In this document: piece by piece, positions 1-5,565 of the stretch
Layout of the letters: each line of letters begins with the position of its first letter
Position numbering within the stretch: position 1 is the stretch's first letter
DNA from: Roseovarius sp.
Lineage (GTDB): Bacteria; Pseudomonadota; Alphaproteobacteria; Rhodobacterales; Rhodobacteraceae
Direction: 5' to 3'
DNA: 7,230 bases
Assembly (NCBI GenBank): GCA_023260815.1
Contig: JALQUE010000413.1
Span: forward strand, 1-7,230
Notes under the pieces: generated by a model
Seen by the model: the letters and a program-made list of their open reading frames with translations, nothing else
Told to the model about the DNA's origin: nothing
Databases searched by the model: none
Program-made: the position numbers and the translations under genes

Positions 1-24
1 TTTTCGGGGACAACGACGCGGTGC

Positions 25-786
25 TTACCGGCGATCGTCGTCCTCATCCTCGTCATCGTCGCTGTCAGGCAGGTTGAAGAAGCTGTCAGCGTCGTATTTC
101 TGTTCTCTTTCATCATCCTCGTCGCGCGGATCGCCACTGAGGCTGAACGTTTCCAGCCCTTCGATCGCCGTGGGCATGCGCGGCTCGGCACTGGCTTCGA
201 GGCTCTGCTCGGTGCTCAGCAGCTTGCGGCGCTCGTCATCGCTCAACGCTTCGCCTTCCTTGGCGCGTTTCGCGGCGGCCTTTTGCACGGCGGCGTCCAG
301 TTCGGACTGCTTGCACAGGCCAAGCGCCACCGGGTCGATCGGCTGCATGTTCGAGATGTTCCAATGGGTGCGCTCGCGGATCGTCTGGATCGTCGGCTTG
401 GTGGTGCCGACCAGCTTGGCGATCTGGCTGTCAACCAGTTCGGGATGGAACTTGACCAGCCACAGGATCGCGTTCGGACGGTCCTGCCGCTTGCTCAGCG
501 GCGTATAGCGCGGGCCACGGCGCTTTTCCTCACCGACGGCGGCGGGATTGAACTTCAGCTGCAGCTTGTGCAGCGGGTCTTTTTCAGACTTTTCAATCTC
601 AGCCTGGGTCAGCTGGTTGTTGGCGACAGGGTCGAACCCCTTCACACCCGAGGCCACATCGCCATCGGCGATTCCCTGAATCTCAAGCTCGTGCAGCCCG
701 CAGAAATCGGCAATCTGCTTGAAGCTGAGCGTCGTATTGTCCACCAGCCAGACGGCGGTGGCCTTTGCCATAAGCGGTTTAGCCAT
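25..786 (-). CDS. trcR: TrcR-like cell-cycle transcriptional regulator (DUF1013 family)
   Basis: This 253-residue protein matches the alphaproteobacterial DUF1013 family, whose Caulobacter member TrcR is an essential cell-cycle regulator reported to associate with RNA polymerase. Two helix-turn-helix-like modules are visible: residues about 9-43 (AVWLVDNTTLSFKQIADFCG) and 105-139 (AILWLVKFHPELV, then QIAKLVGTTKPTIQTIRER). Each is followed by a DPVA segment (52-55 and 151-154) and a short helix with QxE or SEL, so the protein looks internally duplicated. Residues 160-195 are a charged helix, and the C-terminus (220-253) is extremely acidic (DSDDDEDEDDD), as expected for a contact with RNA polymerase or another protein rather than DNA. 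I chose the ATG at 786 over an in-frame ATG at 810 because a perfect AAGGAGG lies between them, 10 nt before 786. The family call is strong; the functional role is transferred from Caulobacter. Confidence 0.9.
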   Translation of the reverse strand: MAKPLMAKATAVWLVDNTTLSFKQIADFCGLHELEIQGIADGDVASGVKGFDPVANNQLTQAEIEKSEKDPLHKLQLKFNPAAVGEEKRRGPRYTPLSKRQDRPNAILWLVKFHPELVDSQIAKLVGTTKPTIQTIRERTHWNISNMQPIDPVALGLCKQSELDAAVQKAAAKRAKEGEALSDDERRKLLSTEQSLEASAEPRMPTAIEGLETFSLSGDPRDEDDEREQKYDADSFFNLPDSDDDEDEDDDRR

Positions 787-796
787 GTGTTTCGGG

Positions 797-803
797 CCTC
801 CTT
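797..803 (-). promoter_or_regulatory. Shine-Dalgarno sequence of trcR
   Basis: On the minus strand these bases read AAGGAGG, a perfect anti-16S match, with 10 nt to the ATG at 786. It lies inside the possible longer reading frame that begins at 810, so it decides in favour of the shorter protein. Confidence 0.8.
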
Positions 804-835
804 CACGCATATCTTCCCCGTCGCCGGACTCGGCG

Positions 836-851
836 GCACCTGATCAGGTGC
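836..851. repeat. Perfect 16-bp palindrome in the trcR / RNase T2 divergent spacer
   Basis: GCACCTGATCAGGTGC is fully self-complementary over 16 bp; the flanking bases (G at 835, G at 852) break the symmetry. It lies about 50 nt upstream of the trcR start, so it probably falls within the trcR leader. It also lies just upstream of the -35 element proposed for the nuclease gene. There is no T-run on either side, so it is not an intrinsic terminator. A dimeric regulator site is the simplest reading. A leader hairpin (6-bp stem, GATC loop) on the trcR mRNA is the alternative. The palindrome itself is seen directly; its function is inferred. Confidence 0.55.
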
Positions 852-860
852 GGGTTTCCG

Positions 861-888
861 TTGTCGGGGAACTTGGCGGCTATATAGT
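861..888 (+). promoter_or_regulatory. Candidate sigma-70 promoter for the RNase T2 gene
   Basis: TTGTCG (861-866) and TATAGT (883-888) are separated by 16 bp and lie about 30 bp before the ATG at 919. The CTATATAG tract at 880-887 is itself palindromic and is the only AT-rich stretch in the divergent spacer, so its other strand may supply the -10 of trcR. I could not find a convincing -35 for the minus-strand direction. Confidence 0.4.
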
Positions 889-918
889 GATACATGTGAC
901 AAATTGAAAGTCCAAAAC

Positions 919-1551
919 ATGCGTGTGTTCCTGATCCTCCTGCTGACCCTGAGTGGCGCCGCCCGCGCCGAGGGTAACCGCCCGGGGGTGTTCGACTATT
1001 ATGTTCTGGCGCTCAGCTGGTCGCCCTCATGGTGCGCGATCGAAGGGGATGCGCGCGGCTCACCGCAATGCAACGACAGCCGCAATCATGGCTGGGTGCT
1101 GCACGGGCTGTGGCCGCAATATCATCGCGGCTGGCCCGCCCATTGCCATACGCCAGAACGTCCGCCATCGCGCGCCATGACGGCGGACATGGCCGATATC
1201 ATGGGCACCCCGGGTCTGGCCTGGTATCAGTGGAAAAAGCACGGCAGGTGCTCGGGCCTGTCGGCGCCCGCCTATTTCGCCCTGTCGCGCGAAGCCTACG
1301 AGGCCGTGAACCGACCCGACGTGTTCCGCAAACTGAAAGACCCTGTCAAACTGCCCGCCCGCGTGATCGAAGAGGCCTTTCTCAAGGCCAATCCGGGATG
1401 GGAGCCGGACATGCTGACCATCACCTGCCGCCAAGGCCGCATACAGGAAGCTCGGCTTTGCCTGTCGCGCGATCTGCGCCCGGTGCCCTGTGGCCGCGAC
1501 ACGGTGCGGGACTGTGCGATGACGGATGCGCTGTTCGATCCCATCCGGTGA
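919..1551 (+). CDS. Secreted RNase T2-family ribonuclease
   Basis: This 210-residue protein has the two RNase T2 signature blocks: CAS I, HGLWPQY, with catalytic His at residue 62, and CAS II, YQWKKHGRC, with Lys107 and His108. The family cleaves single-stranded RNA through a 2',3'-cyclic phosphate. An N-terminal signal peptide (MRVFLILLLTLSGAARA) with probable cleavage after residue 17 points to the periplasm or outside. The start of the mature region, DYYVLALSWSPSWC, is also typical of bacterial members such as E. coli RNase I. Eight or so Cys residues (39, 51, 76, 111, 170, 181, 191, 199) would allow several disulfides. The residue equivalent to the catalytic Glu of fungal RNase Rh is Gln104 here, so activity may be altered. 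A TTG at 904 could extend it by five residues, but the ATG at 919 gives a cleaner signal peptide; its ribosome site (GAAAG, 906-910) is weak. It converges on the membrane-protein gene 22 bp downstream. Confidence 0.9.
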   Translation: MRVFLILLLTLSGAARAEGNRPGVFDYYVLALSWSPSWCAIEGDARGSPQCNDSRNHGWVLHGLWPQYHRGWPAHCHTPERPPSRAMTADMADIMGTPGLAWYQWKKHGRCSGLSAPAYFALSREAYEAVNRPDVFRKLKDPVKLPARVIEEAFLKANPGWEPDMLTITCRQGRIQEARLCLSRDLRPVPCGRDTVRDCAMTDALFDPIR

Positions 1552-1573
1552 TCACCAAAAGGACAATACGCCC

Positions 1574-2125
1574 TCAAAACAAGCGCGTCACCAGCACGAC
1601 CACGACCACCGGCACCAGCAGCACATGGGTGACATGATCGAACCAGTTGCTACTGCCCCAGCCCAAGACCCATAAAAGCTGCCCCAAGACCACCACCAAC
1701 GGCAAAAACCAGTTGCCCGTCAGCAGACCGTACAGGCACACCGCCAGCACCATCGCGGCCACCGGCAGCGGCGCATAGCCGAAGCGGTAGATATCCACCG
1801 GGACCACCCCCATCGCGCTTGCCAGAAACACCACGTAGACCAGCAGGAAACCCAGCAGTTCCAGCGTCGAGAACGGCACCACCGGCAGGCCCAGCTTGGC
1901 CGCCATATGCCGCAGCGCCAGTGCCGGCAGCATCACCCCGAACGGGGCCAGCAACGCCACCATGCCGCGCAACGGCAACGTATCGCGGAACGCCAATACC
2001 GCAGCCGCGCCCACGGCCCCCCCGATCCAGACCGAGGCAGACGGCCCCACGACCCAGCCGGCCAAAGCAAAAACCAGCCATGCAAGGATCACCGCCAGCC
2101 ACACACTCGCCAGAACACCCGTCAT
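1574..2125 (-). CDS. Small polytopic inner-membrane protein, last gene of the COQ9 operon
   Basis: I do not recognise this 183-residue family. It is strongly hydrophobic, with about six or seven membrane segments near residues 4-25, 32-47, 55-71, 86-108, 117-136, 138-156 and 164-182, and very few charged residues. The polar features that stand out are FRDTLPLRG (46-54), VDIYRFGYAPL (110-120) and SNWFDHVTHV (159-168), the last with an Asp and two His at a membrane boundary. The ATG at 2125 overlaps the TGA of the upstream sialidase-fold gene as ATGA, a classic translational-coupling junction. An in-frame ATG at 2140 is possible and would add five residues. Tight coupling suggests it works with the sialidase-like protein, perhaps as an envelope partner, but no activity can be assigned. 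Confidence 0.8.
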   Translation of the reverse strand: MTGVLASVWLAVILAWLVFALAGWVVGPSASVWIGGAVGAAAVLAFRDTLPLRGMVALLAPFGVMLPALALRHMAAKLGLPVVPFSTLELLGFLLVYVVFLASAMGVVPVDIYRFGYAPLPVAAMVLAVCLYGLLTGNWFLPLVVVLGQLLWVLGWGSSNWFDHVTHVLLVPVVVVVLVTRLF

Positions 2126-3243
2126 TGCGCCGCCACCCATGCTTCGTTGAAAACATGCGCCCGCAGGCCCTTTTTGGTGCCATGCGAATAGGCCAGCAGG
2201 ATCTGCCCATCGGGCAGCCGCCGCAGCATTGGATACCGCGCATCACCCGGTTGTCGATCCAGCGTGTGGATCACGCGCCAACTGCTCCCCTCGTCGTCGG
2301 ACAGCGCCAGATGCAGCAGGTCGGCACTGTCGGCGGCGCCATTCATCGCCATCAGGATACGCCCGCCCGATACCGACAGCGCCGCAACCGGCGCGCTTGG
2401 ATGGGCAAGTCCCGTCGCATCGGCCACGCTCCATGTGCGCCCGCCATCGTCGGTGCGGCTGACATAGACCTGCCCGCTATCATCGAAGTCGCGCAACAAA
2501 GCCAGCGCGCGCCCGGCGTCCAGCACCACGATCATCGGCTGTATCGGCTTGATTCCCTTGCCCACCATCCGCCGCAGATCGCGCGCCCGGCCCTGCGCAT
2601 CGGTACGGACCAGCACGCCATAGGTTGACCCCATCTCGAAATAGGCGGGCAGCCCCATCGACCCGTCCGAGTAGGCAACCATGGGCGATTTCACCAGCAT
2701 GGAACGGTTCAGAAAGGGCGACAGGTTCAGTTTGCGCGCCCAAACCGGGCGGCCATCGTCCATCCGCACATCCGCGACCGAGGCCATCGCCCATCCGCCC
2801 ACCGACACGACCGTCGCATAAAGCGCGTCAACCGCCGCCTCGTTCTGCACCGTGTTGCCAAGCGTGACCACCAGTTGCCGAGGGTCGAACGCATCGCCAA
2901 GCGCGGCACTCGTCAGATAAGGTTCGGGCGTATCCGCCTGCCAACCGGCGTCGTTCCGCCTCAGTGTCACGCGGTGAATTTCGACATCGGGCTGTGCCTC
3001 GGATGACCCCTGAAACCACAAGATGCCCACCTTGTCGCCATTGATCGTGATGGCGGGCGAATGGGCCATGCCTTCGACGGGACTGTGATCGAACACGGTT
3101 TCGAAAACCGGCGCTCCGGCAGGTGGCGGACTTTGAGGAACGGCAAAGGTCCAATCCAGCGTCTCATCCCGCCACAACGCATACCCACTCAAACCGATGC
3201 TGAGCGCAGCCATGCCCAGAATGGCAATCTGAACCAGCCCCAC
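2122..3243 (-). CDS. Membrane-anchored sialidase-fold (BNR/Asp-box) protein, COG4692-type
   Basis: This protein of about 373 residues resembles 'predicted neuraminidase' proteins (COG4692, BNR_2 beta-propeller). Two Asp boxes are visible: SRTDDGGRTW (262-271) and SDDEGSSW (315-322). Other segments typical of the group are GMAHSPAI (58-65) followed by WFQGSSE (76-82), SPMVAYSDGSMGLPAYFE (186-203), IQPMIVVL (234-241) with LLRD (249-252), and the C-terminal RYPMLRRLPDGQILLAYS (336-353). Residues 2-24 form one uncleaved membrane anchor or signal anchor, so the propeller probably faces the periplasm. I do not see the YRIP motif of true GH33 sialidases, so sialic-acid hydrolysis is not shown. The start is uncertain: GTG at 3243, 4 nt after the stop of the quinone reductase and just before the hydrophobic segment, is preferred. 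ATG at 3213 would cut the anchor, and ATGs at 3303-3324 would overlap the upstream gene by over 50 bp. Confidence 0.8.
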   Translation of the reverse strand: MGLVQIAILGMAALSIGLSGYALWRDETLDWTFAVPQSPPPAGAPVFETVFDHSPVEGMAHSPAITINGDKVGILWFQGSSEAQPDVEIHRVTLRRNDAGWQADTPEPYLTSAALGDAFDPRQLVVTLGNTVQNEAAVDALYATVVSVGGWAMASVADVRMDDGRPVWARKLNLSPFLNRSMLVKSPMVAYSDGSMGLPAYFEMGSTYGVLVRTDAQGRARDLRRMVGKGIKPIQPMIVVLDAGRALALLRDFDDSGQVYVSRTDDGGRTWSVADATGLAHPSAPVAALSVSGGRILMAMNGAADSADLLHLALSDDEGSSWRVIHTLDRQPGDARYPMLRRLPDGQILLAYSHGTKKGLRAHVFNEAWVAAQ

Positions 3244-3247
3244 CGGC

Positions 3248-4231
3248 TTAGCCCACCCGCAACACGATCTTGCCGATATGAGTGCTTTTCTCCATATGGG
3301 CATGGGCCAGCGCGGCATTGGCAAGCTCGTATTCGGAATCCATCACCGGCGCCACCTGCCCCGAGGCCAGCAGCGGCCAGACATTTGCGCGCAGCGCCTC
3401 GGCGATCATGGCCTTGGCCTGATTGCTCTGGGGGCGCAGGGTCGACCCGGTGATCGTCAGCCGGCGCATCATCACTTGGGCAAAGTTCAGCTCGATCTTC
3501 GGTCCCTGAAGGAACGCGATCTGCACCAGCCGCCCATCATCCGCGAGGCATTTGACATTGCGCGGCAGGTAGTCGCCCCCCACCATATCGAGGATCAGAT
3601 CGGCGCCCCCCTCGGCGCGCATCACATCGACGAAATCCTCGTTGCGGTAATTGATCGCCCGCTCTGCACCCAGATCAACGCATTTGGCGCATTTTTCATC
3701 CGATCCCGCCGTGGTGAACACCCGCGCGCCGAAGGCATGCGCCAACTGGATCGCCGTCGTGCCGATCCCGGACGAGCCGCCATGCACAAGGAACCGCTCG
3801 CCCGCCTTGAGGCCGCCACGGCCAAAGACATTGGACCAGACCGTGAAGAACGTCTCGGGCAGGCAGGCTGCGTCGCGCAGGCCCATGCCGTCGGGGATCG
3901 GCAGGCAATGTGCAGCAGGCGTGGCCACATACTCGGCGTAACCGCCCCCCGGCAGCAGGGCACAGACCTTGTCACCCACGGTCCAGTCGCTCACGCCGTC
4001 ACCGATGGCGACGATCTCACCGGCGGCTTCCAATCCCGGTAGATCACTCGCGGTCGGCGGCGGCGCGTACAGCCCGGCACGCTGCAGGGCATCAGGACGG
4101 TTGACCCCGGCAAACGCCACCTTGATCACCACGTCACCAGCGCTTGGCGACGGGATCGGGCGGCGCGTCAGCCTCAGAACATCCGGTCCGCCGGGTTCGG
4201 TGATTTCCACGGCGTTCATCATATCGGTCAT
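3248..4231 (-). CDS. Zinc-free NADPH:quinone oxidoreductase, PIG3-like MDR family
   Basis: This 327-residue medium-chain reductase is of the PIG3/quinone oxidoreductase type, which reduces quinones or reactive carbonyls with NADPH in the cytoplasm. The GroES-like half carries AGVNRPDALQRAGLYAPPP (41-59) and the glycine-rich LPGLEAAGEI (64-73). The Rossmann half has the nucleotide loop VHGGSSGIGTTAIQLA (149-164), followed by FTTAGSDEKC (172-181). The GHE zinc signature of alcohol dehydrogenases is absent, as expected for this branch. Length is normal for the family (about 325-330). The ATG at 4231 has AGGGAG 6 nt upstream. It lies 30 bp after the COQ9 gene and 4 bp before the next start, so it is co-transcribed. 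The pairing with COQ9 suggests a quinone-related job, but the natural substrate cannot be read from sequence. Confidence 0.9.
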   Translation of the reverse strand: MTDMMNAVEITEPGGPDVLRLTRRPIPSPSAGDVVIKVAFAGVNRPDALQRAGLYAPPPTASDLPGLEAAGEIVAIGDGVSDWTVGDKVCALLPGGGYAEYVATPAAHCLPIPDGMGLRDAACLPETFFTVWSNVFGRGGLKAGERFLVHGGSSGIGTTAIQLAHAFGARVFTTAGSDEKCAKCVDLGAERAINYRNEDFVDVMRAEGGADLILDMVGGDYLPRNVKCLADDGRLVQIAFLQGPKIELNFAQVMMRRLTITGSTLRPQSNQAKAMIAEALRANVWPLLASGQVAPVMDSEYELANAALAHAHMEKSTHIGKIVLRVG

Positions 4232-4261
4232 GCGGGTCTCCCTGGCCTGTGTGCTGCCTGC

Positions 4262-4957
4262 TTATGCCTGTCCGTTCCAGCGGCCCGGCATCCCGGCATG
4301 GTGCCCACGGCCCGCCTTTGGTGCGCGCACCTTGCCGAACATCTTGAGTGGGCCTGCCATAAGCCCGCTCAGGACTTTGTTGTCGCGCATCTGCGCCTTG
4401 AGCTTTTCGAACGACATCACATTGTCGATCCGGCGATCCAGAAAGGCCCATGTCGCCTCGTGGCCGGGGCTGTCATCGCCCAGCCAATACAGAAGCGTCG
4501 CACTGTAGACGCCCGACAAGGTCGCGCGCTTGGTATACCAATTTACATCGTCAGATGTATCGCCAAGCGCCGTCCAGATCAGATCGCACGTGCCCCAGAC
4601 CGCCTTTGCCCCATCTGCCGCATACATCGGCAGCGAAAACAGCGTCATGCCACGCCGCACGAGTTCCTTGTCGTCGACCGCCTCCAGACGGTACCGCACC
4701 GCCGCTGCGACCCGATCGCGAAAGCGCATCTGGCTTAGATCTTCGGTCGTCAAACGCTCCATCATCAAAGCGTCACCCTCGGCGTGATAGGCCAATGCCA
4801 AATCTACCGCACCACGCGGACAGACCGCGCGCGCCAGCCCCGCTTCGATCCCGGTGTCGCGAATCGCTGCCTGAAAGGCATCCTCGCTCCACCCGTCAAA
4901 GGGTACGTGCATCTTGGCTGCATCAAGCAGCTTTGCCTTGATATCCGGGTCGGTCAT
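4262..4957 (-). CDS. COQ9 family protein (ubiquinone biosynthesis accessory)
   Basis: This 231-residue protein is a COQ9 homologue. The family has a TetR-like fold without DNA binding, binds lipid or ubiquinone intermediates, and in mitochondria presents substrate to the hydroxylase COQ7. The diagnostic block is GDTSDDVNWYTKRATLSG (132-149) followed by YSATLLYWLGDDSPGHEATW (151-170) and FLDRRIDNV (172-180), close to the mitochondrial proteins. The N-terminal segment (LLDAAKMHVPFDGWSEDAFQ, 10-29) corresponds to the TetR-like helices. The C-terminus (200-231) carries a basic, Gly-rich tail of no clear function. I chose the ATG at 4957, with GGAGG 6 nt upstream, over one at 4993 that lacks a good ribosome site. 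It is the first gene of the four-gene operon and diverges from rpsU. No other ubiquinone gene is in the window. Confidence 0.92.
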   Translation of the reverse strand: MTDPDIKAKLLDAAKMHVPFDGWSEDAFQAAIRDTGIEAGLARAVCPRGAVDLALAYHAEGDALMMERLTTEDLSQMRFRDRVAAAVRYRLEAVDDKELVRRGMTLFSLPMYAADGAKAVWGTCDLIWTALGDTSDDVNWYTKRATLSGVYSATLLYWLGDDSPGHEATWAFLDRRIDNVMSFEKLKAQMRDNKVLSGLMAGPLKMFGKVRAPKAGRGHHAGMPGRWNGQA

Positions 4958-4963
4958 TGCTTG

Positions 4964-4968
4964 CCTCC
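4964..4968 (-). promoter_or_regulatory. Shine-Dalgarno sequence of the COQ9 gene
   Basis: On the minus strand the bases read GGAGG, 6 nt before the ATG at 4957. This selects 4957 over the in-frame ATG at 4993. I could not identify a convincing -35/-10 pair for the operon in the remaining divergent spacer. Confidence 0.75.
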
Positions 4969-4986
4969 GTTCGATCGGCGCCACCC

Positions 4987-5015
4987 TAGACAAAAGAAAG
5001 ACGCTTTGCTATACG
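4987..5015 (+). promoter_or_regulatory. Sigma-70 promoter of rpsU
   Basis: TAGACA (4987-4992, one mismatch to TTGACA) and TATACG (5010-5015) are spaced by exactly 17 bp. Transcription would start near 5022, giving a leader of about 45 nt before the rpsU ATG. This is the best promoter match in the window, as expected for a ribosomal protein gene. Confidence 0.6.
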
Positions 5016-5051
5016 GCCACTTCCTGCAATCTAACGAAACTTCAACTTGGA

Positions 5052-5067
5052 AAGGTGGTGACACCAC
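5052..5067 (+). promoter_or_regulatory. rpsU ribosome binding site within an inverted repeat
   Basis: AAGGTGG (5052-5058) is a one-mismatch Shine-Dalgarno sequence with 9 nt to the ATG. It overlaps a perfect inverted repeat, GTGGTG (5055-5060) / CACCAC (5062-5067), that ends at the base before the start codon. As RNA a 4-bp GUGG/CCAC stem with a 5-nt loop could form and partly mask the site. The repeat is seen directly; control of S21 synthesis by it is inferred. Confidence 0.5.
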
Positions 5068-5274
5068 ATGCAGGTTAGTGTTCGCGACAACAATGTCGAT
5101 CAGGCGCTTCGTGCCCTGAAGAAAAAGCTGCAGCGCGAAGGCGTTTTCCGCGAAATGAAGCTTCGGCAGCATTTCGAGAAACCGTCCGAGAAGAAAGCGC
5201 GCGAAAAAGCCGAGGCGATCCGCCGCGCTCGTAAACTGGCGCGCAAGAAAGCCCAACGCGAAGGCCTTCTCTGA
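5068..5274 (+). CDS. rpsU: Small ribosomal subunit protein S21
   Basis: This 68-residue, Lys/Arg-rich protein starts MQVSVRDNNVDQALRALKKK and continues REGVFREMKLRQHFEKPSEK, then a basic helical tail ending RKLARKKAQREGLL. This is a complete S21 of the alphaproteobacterial type. S21 sits on the platform of the 30S subunit next to the 3' end of 16S rRNA and helps initiation on mRNAs. The gene stands alone here, with its own promoter and terminator, diverging from the COQ9 operon, rather than in the rpsU-dnaG-rpoD arrangement of gammaproteobacteria. The ATG at 5068 is the only reasonable start. Confidence 0.97.
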   Translation: MQVSVRDNNVDQALRALKKKLQREGVFREMKLRQHFEKPSEKKAREKAEAIRRARKLARKKAQREGLL

Positions 5275-5306
5275 AGACCGCAGCACGCCGAACGCGACAA
5301 AAGAAT

Positions 5307-5344
5307 GACGACCCCCGGGCAGCCGCTTCGGGGGTTTGTCTTTT
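5307..5344 (+). terminator. Rho-independent terminator of rpsU
   Basis: The arms ACCCCCG (5311-5317) and CGGGGGT (5329-5335) form a perfect 7-bp GC-rich stem with an 11-nt loop. Outer bases GAC (5307-5309) and GTC (5338-5340) can extend it past a small mismatch, and TTTT follows at 5341-5344. It lies 32 bp after the rpsU stop, so transcription probably ends here and the membrane-protein gene downstream needs its own promoter. Confidence 0.88.
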
Positions 5345-5409
5345 CAGGCGCAGCGTTCCCGGAAAAACTCGGTCGTCAAAGCCTTGTCCGGCTGATCAGC
5401 ACGCCACCG

Positions 5410-5433
5410 CGCCTTGACCATACGGTCAAGGCG
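5410..5433. repeat. Perfect 10-bp-arm inverted repeat in the rpsU / membrane-protein spacer
   Basis: The arms are CGCCTTGACC (5410-5419) and GGTCAAGGCG (5424-5433), fully complementary around an ATAC spacer. Neither strand has a T-run after the stem, so it is not a canonical terminator. It lies about 130 bp upstream of the membrane-protein ATG at 5566, inside the 5345-5565 gap, in which I find no gene and only a weak promoter-like match (TTGCAT 5502-5507, TATACG 5523-5528, 15-bp spacer). It could be an operator for a dimeric regulator or a stable RNA hairpin; sequence alone does not decide. Confidence 0.6.
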
Positions 5434-5565
5434 AAAACATCGGCAAAGACCCTTGGTTCGGTCCAGTTTCCGCGCGTCGTAGCGTTATGAACGAGGATAG
5501 CTTGCATCCCTCGCAGCTTGAATATACGCAACGGCGATAGGTAACAAAGATATGACGGACCCAAA

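Noticed and set aside
787..810. Eight-residue N-terminal extension of the TrcR-like protein starting at ATG 810
   Set aside because: The perfect AAGGAGG at 797-803 would lie inside the coding region; it is correctly spaced for the ATG at 786.
904..918. TTG start for the RNase T2 gene
   Set aside because: It adds a short polar stretch before the signal peptide; the ATG at 919 gives a normal signal sequence.
1819..2628. Long plus-strand open frame opposite the sialidase-fold and membrane-protein genes
   Set aside because: Composition is Pro/Arg/Ala/His-rich without any recognisable motif, and it spans two real genes on the other strand; typical of a high-GC shadow frame.
3278..4042. Long plus-strand open frame opposite the quinone reductase
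   Set aside because: The minus strand encodes a clear MDR protein with intact motifs; the plus frame has none.
5410..5440. MerR-type operator reading of the 24-bp inverted repeat, using TTGACC as -35
   Set aside because: A 19-20 bp spacer leads to no acceptable -10 hexamer, and the dyad is not placed between the two hexamers as in MerR-type promoters.
5305..5490. 61-codon plus-strand frame downstream of rpsU
   Set aside because: It begins inside the rpsU terminator hairpin, crosses the 24-bp inverted repeat, has no ribosome site and no familiar motif.
5502..5528. Promoter-like TTGCAT / TATACG pair before the membrane-protein gene
   Set aside because: The spacer is only 15 bp, so the match is too weak to annotate, although some promoter is needed in this gap.
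5487..5540. 17-codon frame in the spacer before the membrane-protein gene
   Set aside because: No Shine-Dalgarno sequence and no sign of coding beyond being open.
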